A DNA stretch of 64,000 nucleotides, taken from assembly GCF_900291465.1 (NCBI RefSeq), contig NZ_LT985808.1:3314670-3378669 (forward strand). Direction: 5' to 3'. Positions 1-7,175 of the stretch are shown in pieces. This DNA is from Bacteroides sp. Marseille-P3684 (GTDB taxonomy: Bacteria > Bacteroidota > Bacteroidia > Bacteroidales > Bacteroidaceae). A program made the position numbers and the translations under genes. Every line of letters begins with the position of its first letter. Within the stretch, counting starts at the first letter, position 1. Below the pieces are notes generated by a model. That model was not told where the DNA came from and did not search any database. It saw only the letters and a program-made list of their open reading frames with translations.

Positions 1-34
1 GTTTCAATTTCCAAAGATTTGACTTCCGGGCGCG

Positions 35-114
35 AAACAATTGTGTTTGGCAGGTGAAACTATATTGTTTGACGCGGCAAACTATATTGTTTGGCGCGCG
101 AAACAATATTGTTC
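35..114. repeat. Palindrome array 1 (4 units, 22-bp period)
   Basis: Four copies of a 14-bp inverted repeat related to AAACAATATTGTTT start at 35, 57, 79 and 101. The period is exactly 22 bp, and the 8-bp GC-rich spacers are not conserved. Related arrays lie at 18211-18290 and 61146-61247. Sequence to the right (115-340) is related to that right of array 2, including a TATAGTTTTCTAAAAT stretch and the hairpin at 316-336. Function is unknown; operator-like binding sites or a dispersed intergenic repeat are both possible. Confidence 0.85.
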
Positions 115-315
115 CGGGCACGTTTTGTCTGTTTTTCGAAAACAGAATGTATAGTTTTCTAAAATGAAGGGCTTTTTCCCAGCATTCCGTTTGCAGTCAT
201 TCACCTTTCGTCTCCAGATTATCGGATATTCGAAAAGAACGGGTTAGCAGAAAAGGATGTTTCAGGCAAATCTGTCAAGGGAAAACAAATAAATGATTGC
301 AGAATGAAAATGTAG

Positions 316-336
316 GGGCGACCGGTCGGGTCGCCC
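316..336. repeat. GGGCGACC hairpin of a dispersed repeat
   Basis: GGGCGACC (316-323) and GGTCGCCC (329-336) form a perfect 8-bp stem with a 5-nt loop. A near-identical copy lies at 18528-18548, and the text on both sides (GATACACATGCCG) is also shared. It sits just downstream of the last fimbrial gene and could stop that transcript, but no clear T-run follows, so the terminator role is only possible. Confidence 0.6.
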
Positions 337-369
337 GATACACATGCCGCAGGGGACAATTGTCAATTA

Positions 370-1653
370 TCAATTGGAACGATGATCCATTGAAGAAATT
401 CCCACATCATACACCAACGTACCGTCGGGGGTTACGGCGTCAGGTTCTCCCAACGCGAGGGTACGTGTAGGGAGGACGGCACGGGTCGTCGATCCGTCTT
501 CAAAGATGATGGGGGGCACGTCGCGGTCTTTCAGTTCCGAAGGGTTGTCCGTCAGCGTCAGGTTCAGACGGATGCGGTAGATGGTGTTCGCATCGAGCTG
601 GTACGGGTTGTCGATACCCGGAGTGCTCAGGAGGTTGGCAGTCAGGAAGACACGGGCATTGGGGATGACATACTGGTCGCGAGGAACAGCCTGCACGGGC
701 GGGTTCGCCAATGGATTGCCGAAACGTTGCTCGCATGCCTTGCCGTAGAACAGGTCGGCATAGACGGCTGTCTTCCAGTCGGTGGCTGCCGTGGCAGGAA
801 TGTAGAGATACCGTTGTACGGACTCTCCGGGCTTATAGCTCTCCCGGGGACCCCAATAGGCATTGCCTTCGCGAGGCAGGATGTCGACAATCTGGAAACG
901 GGGCGGCCAGTTGCGGTCGACCTCCACCCGTTCACCGGGGAAGAGGTGAATCTGCGACGCGACGTTGTAGAACTCCGTACCGAAGGGCTTGTTCAGCTCG
1001 CTCTTGAAGTACAGGGTGAAGTTGAGCAACGTCAGCAGACGGCCCATGTAGAAGGTGATGCCCCTGTTCTGGAAGTCACTGGGGACGCCCTCGAAGACGG
1101 CAGACATCGGCATGGAGACGGGCAATCCCTCGTAGACGCTGGAGTAGAAGGCCTTCTCATAGGCGGTCTCGGCATCGTACTGCTGATATTCCACGTCAAT
1201 CATCCACTTCTTGAAGTCAGCGAGCGTGATGTGCCCCTCCTCCTGTTCGGTTCCTTCACCGGAATAGGTGTTGTAGAGGTCCTCCACGTTGCGCGGCGTG
1301 ACGTTTGCCACACAGACGATGGTCCGCGAAAGCTCATGAAACTGGATGGTGATGTTCGGGTACGAGGTATGCCCCTGCGAGAGCAGGATTTCGTGGTAGT
1401 CCTCGTCGCGGTTGTGGAACCCTTCCTGGTCGAACTCAAAGAAGCGCAGGGAGTTCATGTAGTTCTCCGTAGCCGGGTCCAGCGGATTCTCTGCCCGGGT
1501 AGTGACGGCATTGACCATCGGACGCAACCCGATGTGGACGGGCACTTCCACCAGCCCGTCGCCTTCCTTCTTCGGCAGAACATCGTCCCGTCCGGAATCA
1601 TCGCAAGCCGTAAACGCCAACAGGGCGAACAGCAGTATAAATAAATTCTTCAT
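370..1653 (-). CDS. Fimbrillin-type lipoprotein, last gene of fimbrial operon
   Basis: Predicted accessory pilus subunit of 427 aa. The ATG at 1653 is preferred to the in-frame TTG two codons upstream, because it gives a standard lipoprotein signal (hydrophobic residues 4-14, lipobox FTAC, Cys17). A TRA motif at residues 52-54 matches the arginine site seen in the other pilin-like proteins here and is the likely maturation point. The rest lacks enzyme motifs and has the beta-rich, Tyr/Asn-rich texture of Bacteroidales fimbrillins. It is the promoter-distal gene of an operon running from 17528. The intergenic gap upstream contains heptamer repeats. The exact subfamily (Mfa3/Mfa4-like or other) cannot be set by eye. 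Confidence 0.7.
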   Translation of the reverse strand: MKNLFILLFALLAFTACDDSGRDDVLPKKEGDGLVEVPVHIGLRPMVNAVTTRAENPLDPATENYMNSLRFFEFDQEGFHNRDEDYHEILLSQGHTSYPNITIQFHELSRTIVCVANVTPRNVEDLYNTYSGEGTEQEEGHITLADFKKWMIDVEYQQYDAETAYEKAFYSSVYEGLPVSMPMSAVFEGVPSDFQNRGITFYMGRLLTLLNFTLYFKSELNKPFGTEFYNVASQIHLFPGERVEVDRNWPPRFQIVDILPREGNAYWGPRESYKPGESVQRYLYIPATAATDWKTAVYADLFYGKACEQRFGNPLANPPVQAVPRDQYVIPNARVFLTANLLSTPGIDNPYQLDANTIYRIRLNLTLTDNPSELKDRDVPPIIFEDGSTTRAVLPTRTLALGEPDAVTPDGTLVYDVGISSMDHRSN

Positions 1654-1663
1654 ATCCAAAAAA

Positions 1664-1698
1664 ATTGTCCATTGTCAATTGTCAATTGTCAATTATCC
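1664..1698. repeat. Heptanucleotide tandem repeat (ATTGTCA)
   Basis: Five heptamers, ATTGTCC, ATTGTCA three times and ATTATCC, run head to tail. They overlap the stop codon of the gene that ends at 1689 and fill the leader of the next gene. The same heptamer, in the opposite orientation, fills 5839-5871; a shorter run is at 355-377. Confidence 0.8.
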
Positions 1699-2885
1699 TC
1701 GTATTGTGATTCATTATAATTCAGGTCCACATCCGCCTCCCAGCTGTTGAACCCCCAGTCGACGACGACGACACCCTCCTTGATGTCAATCTTTCCCAGG
1801 TAGTGGTAGTAGTAGCCGGGGCGGAAGACCTTCTCGTTGAGGTTGTAGGAGAAGTTTGCGGGGACGCCGTTCACCACGCCGCTGAAGAGGATGTTCAGGG
1901 GGTGCGAGGTGGCATCCGTCGGCAGGATGTCCGCCATGACGTTGAAGGCGTGGTAGGTGACGATGCTGTCGCTGCCATCCTGTGCCTGATGACGGATTCT
2001 GACGGGGGTGATGTACTTGTTCAGCAGGATAAGGCTCTCGTCCTTCTTGCCCCAGGTGGTCTGCAGCGTGTCGGTGTAGTTCATGCTGTATTCATCGCTG
2101 TTGTAGTAGACCGGAGGCTGGAGTCCGTTGACCTGGATACCGGCGTTGAGCAGGTCGACCGAACTGATGAACTCGTTCTCGGAGTAGAGCGAGAGGACGA
2201 GCCGCGCATTCTGATGGATGACGGGGTTCAGGGTCATCTGCACCACGTCCTCATCCGTCGGTTCCAGGTGGAAATAGGTGGGATAGGTCTCCACGTAACG
2301 CCAGTCGCTGCTCATGTACTCCTGCCCGTTGGTGAGCTTCAGCCCCGCATTGTCGTCCAGCGGAAGGGCAGGCGACGCGGCATAGATAATCCAGTCGCCA
2401 TCCCGCAGGATGAGGGGCGTACCCACCTCCTTGTCAAAGCTCCCGTCCGCCTTGACCGAGCAGGGACGGAGGTAGTAGAAGTGGGTGTCGGCATCACCAC
2501 GCACCACGAAGGTGCAGTTCAGCGGAGCGGTATTCGGCCTGCGCTGCCACTTGTCGTCCGTCGAATTCTTTACGGCAGGCCAGACCAGCAGACGGACGGT
2601 GCTGCCGATTGCCATGTCGTCGAGGTAAGGGTTGAGTATCTGTTGCACTCTGCGCGGGTTCTCCAGTTCGGGATGGACCTTTTCCGGATTTCCCGTCACG
2701 TCCAGGGCACGTGTGCCGGTGCCGACAGTGCGTCCTGCAGCAGGGCTGCCCGAGAGAACAATGTCCACACGGTGTCCTTCCTCCTTGCCGGGTTGCGGCA
2801 CCTCGTTGTCGGAGGAGCAGGCACCCAGAAGTGCCAGCACCAGACTGCCAAGGCAGACTGTCAATGTATGTTTCATGTAAGTCAT
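1689..2885 (-). CDS. Fimbrillin-type lipoprotein
   Basis: Predicted pilus subunit of 398 aa. The N-terminus has a lipoprotein signal with lipobox LGAC (Cys23), followed by TRA at 58-60, the presumed arginine cleavage site. Residues after that are beta-rich with no catalytic motif. The C-terminus ends in a strand-like segment (VVVVDWGFNSW) similar in style to the terminal strands of fimbrillins. A second ATG three codons in (2876) is an equally good start. The stop codon lies inside the heptamer repeat. A 14-bp stem hairpin separates the gene from the one upstream, so its expression may differ from the rest of the operon. The family assignment rests on context and N-terminal architecture. Confidence 0.7.
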   Translation of the reverse strand: MTYMKHTLTVCLGSLVLALLGACSSDNEVPQPGKEEGHRVDIVLSGSPAAGRTVGTGTRALDVTGNPEKVHPELENPRRVQQILNPYLDDMAIGSTVRLLVWPAVKNSTDDKWQRRPNTAPLNCTFVVRGDADTHFYYLRPCSVKADGSFDKEVGTPLILRDGDWIIYAASPALPLDDNAGLKLTNGQEYMSSDWRYVETYPTYFHLEPTDEDVVQMTLNPVIHQNARLVLSLYSENEFISSVDLLNAGIQVNGLQPPVYYNSDEYSMNYTDTLQTTWGKKDESLILLNKYITPVRIRHQAQDGSDSIVTYHAFNVMADILPTDATSHPLNILFSGVVNGVPANFSYNLNEKVFRPGYYYHYLGKIDIKEGVVVVDWGFNSWEADVDLNYNESQYEDN

Positions 2886-2925
2886 TGCGTTTATTCGTTG
2901 TTTTCGGGTTTATTGGGTTAGCCGC

Positions 2926-2968
2926 CATCTATCCGCCACATAGACGGCATCCAGGTGGCGGATAGATG
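2926..2968. other. Intergenic hairpin inside fimbrial operon
   Basis: CATCTATCCGCCAC (2926-2939) pairs perfectly with 2955-2968 across a 15-nt loop. It lies between the large tip-like gene and the next fimbrillin gene. There is no T-run after it on the minus strand, so RNA stabilisation or attenuation is more likely than full termination. Confidence 0.6.
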
Positions 2969-2987
2969 AGGTCAAAGTGGCACTTAC

Positions 2988-5825
2988 TTACCGCTTGATA
3001 AGGCGGAGCTCGCCGGTGAAGTTGTTGATACCTGTGGGCGATGAAGCTGTGAACGGCAGGCGCGGAGAAAGTCCGAGGCGGACATTCAACTTGCCGGAGT
3101 TACCCCAAGGCGCCTTGAACCATACACAGAAATAACCGGCATCACTCATCGTACTGGTCAGGTAAACCGACTCGATGCCGTAATAATACATTCCAGCTCT
3201 ATCTTCCTTCAGATTCGCCATTCCGGTAATGGGCAGGAACATGGTTGCCGAGGGATTGCTCCAGTCCACGAGGTGCTCGTAGTTCAGTGCATCCAGTGTG
3301 GCATTCACGGGGTCCGACAACTTGTAGCGGTCGATGCGCAGGTAGAAGACAGGTGCTTTCTTCCCGTTCAGCAGGGTCTGCACCTTCGGGCTGACTTCGA
3401 GTCTCCAGCGCATGGCATACGCCTCCGGCGTGTGGAGTGCCTTGATGGCGTATACGGTTCCCCACTTCGTGATGCTATTCAACTCCAGGTTCCCTGCCGG
3501 TCTTCTAGCAATCTCCTGCCGAAGCGCCTCCGGTTCGATGCAGGAACCGATGGCATCGTGTTTCCGCACGATGAGGTAGACCGATACCTGCCCCGGAGCC
3601 GGGTCATAAGCGGGACAAAAACGTCCCCCGTTTGTGGAATTCGTCTCATAGTCTCTATCCGGAGCATCCCATGTAGCCCTGGAGGGATAATTACCCGGCT
3701 CGCCGTACTGCTCATGAAACTTCTCCCAAAGCGCATATCCCTCCATAAAACTCTTGCCCTGTGTATCCTTCATGTCTGCGGTAGGCGCCTTCATGCCCGG
3801 TCGGTAAAAGGGAATGCAGACACGCAGGATAGAATCATTCCGCAGTTTGGTCTGATAACCTCCATCACTCCACTGACCGTTACCGCTTGAAGGACCGGGC
3901 ATAAAGGCATAGTTTCCGGCAGCGGAACAGGAAGGATAGATTTGCAGGTATTCGTCCATGGTGGGAACCCGCCATCCGGGAGGCACAGGCTGCTCCGAGG
4001 GACCATCCTCCCAACGTTTCCGGGGATACTTGGTGGCACGCATGTAGGTCTGGCTATTGGCTCCTCCCGGCGTCCACCGGTCGTACACTTCCTTCTCCAC
4101 AACCTCGTTAGCGGCATGCTGGTAATTGGCCAAGATATCACCCGCTCCCCATTGCCACATAGCCTCAGTGCCGGATTCAATGAGCTTATACCACTTGGTC
4201 CGTGCGGTCTCAACCATGTAATCAGGCAAGATGGGGAAAAAGCGCATCTGGCCATTACCATATCCGCTGCCCTCGCTGTTCACCAACGGCACTTTCCAGC
4301 GATCCCGCCACGTGGGCAGGGGGGTTGAAGAGTTGTAGTAATTCTTGTAGAACGGCCAGTAAGGAACATTCCGTCCCGGCTGGTAGTAATAGCCTTGCAG
4401 GCGGTCGGGGTCTGTCTCCGGGTCGGAGGCGTCCCACTCTTCCGCACCGAGGTTGCGGTCCATCCACATGGAGCCGCCGAAGTAAACCGGGTTACCGGTG
4501 GCAAGCTGCTGGTAGTCGAACACACCGTCCGAGCCGTCGCCCACGCCGTTCTCCTTGCCTTCGCCGTGAATCCAACGCACCTTCTGCGGGATTTGCGTCA
4601 CGATGAACACGCCGTATTCGAGGAAGGAGATGCGCACGGTGTAGCTGTAACCTGCGCGGAGATAGAGCTTGGTCTCGCCCGGTTCATCCGCGCTCTGCAC
4701 AGTGCGCGGCAACTCAAAAGGCGGCAGCACGAGGGTGGCGGTATCCTCGTTATTGGGAACGGGCACCACCTTGTCGATGTTTCCGTATGCCTTCATCGCA
4801 AAGCGGTTGAGCACAAATTTGTCACCTCTCAGCGTCACCTGCGCCTGAAGGGCATAAGTCTTGTCGTCGCCGGGGGCAGTGACACCGCTTGCCAGGTCGT
4901 AGGAATCCCCGTGTGTGGGGAAGACCAGCGAGGTGGAGAAGCGCGACGAGGTCACGGGGATGGGTTCCGTCAGCAGCTCCGGCACGTCGGGGTGTATCCG
5001 GGTCGTGCAGGGAGCACCTGTCACGGTGAGTCTGCCGGTCTTGAGGTTGACCTGTCCCTTGCTGTAGATATTCGTCAGGCTGATGTCGGCAATACTGATG
5101 TCATACAGTCCCTTCCCTTTCTTATCCGGATGCTCCTGCTGCATCACCTCGAAGGTGAGCTGCGAGAAGACGTGCTGGAAGGGGATGTGGCAGTGAGGCA
5201 GGGCGGTCTTGACATTCTGGTTGAGCAGACGTCCCCACATGAGGTCGCGCAGGCTGTCCTTCGGGAAGCCGTCGTCCTGCACACTCAGGTCCGGCGTCTC
5301 ATAGTACCAGGTGTCAGGGTCGTCGCCGTACGCCGAGGCACCTGCCGTCCGCTTCAGGGGCACGAAGTTCTCCTTCGTATCCTTGGCGGGATAGTGGTTC
5401 TCCCCGTCGTAGGTGAAGCCGTAGAAGTCGATGGTGCGTTTGGCGGAAGGGTCGTCCGCCTTCTCCCGGTCATTGGACGGGTTGAAGCTGAAGTCGGTGT
5501 TGACGTTTGCCACCTTGATGTATTTGTGGTTCGCCTCTCCCGTCTCCTGTTCCGAGGCAAGCTGGTCAAAGCGGAGCATCGTGGCAGGTTCATAGGTATC
5601 CGGTGCCGCCTCGTCATACGTCTGTGTGAAGGCAAAGAGGCGGTAGAGCGAGCCGGTGGGGAAGAGCGAGTCGCCGTCATCCTCCACGGCACGTGTGGCG
5701 ACAAGGTCGCCCACCCGGTCATCGGGGCGCATGCCGTCCAGCCCCTCCTCATGGAAGAGGTCGGAGCAGCCGGCTGCCAGCAGCAGACCGAGTGCTAAGA
5801 GTGGTAATCTGGTATATCTGTTCAT
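2988..5825 (-). CDS. Large fimbrillin-type lipoprotein with FISUMP-like C-terminus (candidate tip adhesin)
   Basis: Lipoprotein of 945 aa, twice the size of the neighbouring subunits. Signal peptide with lipobox AAGC (Cys20) and TRA at 44-46. Residues from about 50 to 420 look like fimbrillin repeats. From about 447 it carries a FISUMP-like region (Fibrobacter succinogenes major paralogous domain): a GGSMWMDRNLGA segment and, near 617, the typical PPGWRVPTMDEY segment. This region is rich in Trp, Tyr and Gly. In type V pili the tip protein is the large multidomain member, so an adhesive tip role is a reasonable inference. No metal-dependent adhesion site or protease motif was seen. It sits mid-operon, followed by a hairpin and preceded by heptamer repeats. 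Confidence 0.7.
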   Translation of the reverse strand: MNRYTRLPLLALGLLLAAGCSDLFHEEGLDGMRPDDRVGDLVATRAVEDDGDSLFPTGSLYRLFAFTQTYDEAAPDTYEPATMLRFDQLASEQETGEANHKYIKVANVNTDFSFNPSNDREKADDPSAKRTIDFYGFTYDGENHYPAKDTKENFVPLKRTAGASAYGDDPDTWYYETPDLSVQDDGFPKDSLRDLMWGRLLNQNVKTALPHCHIPFQHVFSQLTFEVMQQEHPDKKGKGLYDISIADISLTNIYSKGQVNLKTGRLTVTGAPCTTRIHPDVPELLTEPIPVTSSRFSTSLVFPTHGDSYDLASGVTAPGDDKTYALQAQVTLRGDKFVLNRFAMKAYGNIDKVVPVPNNEDTATLVLPPFELPRTVQSADEPGETKLYLRAGYSYTVRISFLEYGVFIVTQIPQKVRWIHGEGKENGVGDGSDGVFDYQQLATGNPVYFGGSMWMDRNLGAEEWDASDPETDPDRLQGYYYQPGRNVPYWPFYKNYYNSSTPLPTWRDRWKVPLVNSEGSGYGNGQMRFFPILPDYMVETARTKWYKLIESGTEAMWQWGAGDILANYQHAANEVVEKEVYDRWTPGGANSQTYMRATKYPRKRWEDGPSEQPVPPGWRVPTMDEYLQIYPSCSAAGNYAFMPGPSSGNGQWSDGGYQTKLRNDSILRVCIPFYRPGMKAPTADMKDTQGKSFMEGYALWEKFHEQYGEPGNYPSRATWDAPDRDYETNSTNGGRFCPAYDPAPGQVSVYLIVRKHDAIGSCIEPEALRQEIARRPAGNLELNSITKWGTVYAIKALHTPEAYAMRWRLEVSPKVQTLLNGKKAPVFYLRIDRYKLSDPVNATLDALNYEHLVDWSNPSATMFLPITGMANLKEDRAGMYYYGIESVYLTSTMSDAGYFCVWFKAPWGNSGKLNVRLGLSPRLPFTASSPTGINNFTGELRLIKR

Positions 5826-5838
5826 ACAATGGACTATT

Positions 5839-5871
5839 CAATTGACAATTGACAATGGACAATTGACAATT
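5839..5871. repeat. Heptanucleotide tandem repeat (CAATTGA)
   Basis: Four full heptamers (CAATTGA, CAATTGA, CAATGGA, CAATTGA) and a partial fifth occupy most of the 54-bp gap between two fimbrial genes. The unit is the reverse complement of the one at 1664-1698. Confidence 0.8.
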
Positions 5872-5879
5872 CTATTTTA

Positions 5880-7169
5880 TTATGAGTCTCCTTCATTGGT
5901 TCCCGGACGGAAGACGTAGTCATGCACTCCGCCGTCCTTCCATTCCATGAGCACGGCATCGAGGTAGAGGTTGTGGCGTCCGAAGACGAGGGTTATCTTG
6001 TACCGCTTGCCGGTCTCGATGGACTTCACGGGATTGGTCGTGCCCACCTCATGCACGGGGACGATGACATCCTTCCACTGCATGGTGTGGGTCAGTCCGT
6101 TCTCTTCGTTCGTACGCTGCGTGTCCATGGGGAATTTGTCGAGGTGCGAGAGCAGGGCGCTGACGTCCATCTTCAGGAAGACCCCTTTCCCGGCAGGCGT
6201 GTTCAGGATGTCTGTCGCTGCAGTGCGGCTGGTGCGCACGTTGACGAAGAGGGAGTCCACAGCCACGTCGCGTCCCACGGTGAGCTGGGTGTGTCCCGTC
6301 GTGCGGATGGAGAAGTCATCGGGGAGGTCCTGCATCTCCGTCACCTTGTAGCCGTGGATGGAGGCTTGGTTCTGCGCCTGTGCCTGGTCCGGCAGCCAGT
6401 TGAGCTTCTGCGGAACACTGAAGGGCATCCAGCCGGCATCCGTGGCAGTCGGAGCAGCACCAGTCCCGTCGTAGTAGCACACCCGGATATTGCTCAGCAC
6501 GACGTCGCGCACATACTGCATGTCGACCATCGACTGGTCGCGCTGTGCCACGAAGAGCACCTGCGCCGTCAGGTGGCGGAAGTAGAGGCGGTTCCTTTCC
6601 TGTCCGAACTTGTCCTCCTTGTTTCCCCAGTAAGCCGGGTCGGCATCGAGAGAGAGGAAGTCCATCCGTCCCAGGGGCAGCTTGCCTCCCGACACCGCCT
6701 CGCTGCTCAACGTCAGTTCGCGGTAGTCGAACGCACCACGGTCTGTCGCCTTGGGCGCAAGCACCACTGCCGGCGCATAGCCTCGCGCAACGTACGTTTC
6801 GCCGTTGGAGGCATACTCCACGCCGGTGTTGTAGGTCATCTTGTAGTAGTCGTTGATTTTGCCCAGCACCTCCACGAGGTGGGTGTAGGCGTCGTCCGTG
6901 CTCAGGTAGTCCGCAGGCGGATTGTCGAAGTTGTCAGCCTGCTGCTGCGTCATGAGCAGGATGTTCGGGGTCATGCGTACGCCGTCAATCTGTTGCAGTC
7001 CGGCGCGGCTCACCACGAAGTTCATCTGGATTTCGTTCGTCGGCGCATCCTTTCGCATCATCCGGTCTTCCTCCGAGACGACGCACGAGGCGAGCAGCCC
7101 CATCGCTCCTGCCAGAAGGGGGAGCAGCGGACGGAAGCGCCGGGTTGTCAAGTGGGAGTTTATCTTCAT
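5880..7169 (-). CDS. Fimbrillin-type lipoprotein
   Basis: Predicted pilus subunit of 429 aa. The signal peptide has a basic n-region (HLTTRRFR) and lipobox LASC (Cys29). SRA at 54-56 takes the place of the TRA motif found in its neighbours. The C-terminus (VFGRHNLYLDAVLMEWKDGG) has the alternating pattern of a terminal fimbrillin beta-strand. It follows the 698-aa subunit by only a few bases, so the two are probably translationally coupled. No enzyme signature. It could be an accessory or adaptor subunit between shaft and tip, but the sequence does not decide this. Confidence 0.7.
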   Translation of the reverse strand: MKINSHLTTRRFRPLLPLLAGAMGLLASCVVSEEDRMMRKDAPTNEIQMNFVVSRAGLQQIDGVRMTPNILLMTQQQADNFDNPPADYLSTDDAYTHLVEVLGKINDYYKMTYNTGVEYASNGETYVARGYAPAVVLAPKATDRGAFDYRELTLSSEAVSGGKLPLGRMDFLSLDADPAYWGNKEDKFGQERNRLYFRHLTAQVLFVAQRDQSMVDMQYVRDVVLSNIRVCYYDGTGAAPTATDAGWMPFSVPQKLNWLPDQAQAQNQASIHGYKVTEMQDLPDDFSIRTTGHTQLTVGRDVAVDSLFVNVRTSRTAATDILNTPAGKGVFLKMDVSALLSHLDKFPMDTQRTNEENGLTHTMQWKDVIVPVHEVGTTNPVKSIETGKRYKITLVFGRHNLYLDAVLMEWKDGGVHDYVFRPGTNEGDS

Positions 7170-7175
7170 GTCTCG

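Noticed and set aside
35-114. CRISPR array
   Set aside because: The regular repeats at 35-114, 18211-18290, 61146-61247 and 44705-44836 have 14- or 22-bp units with 8-bp or no spacers, which is too short for CRISPR, and no cas gene is present.
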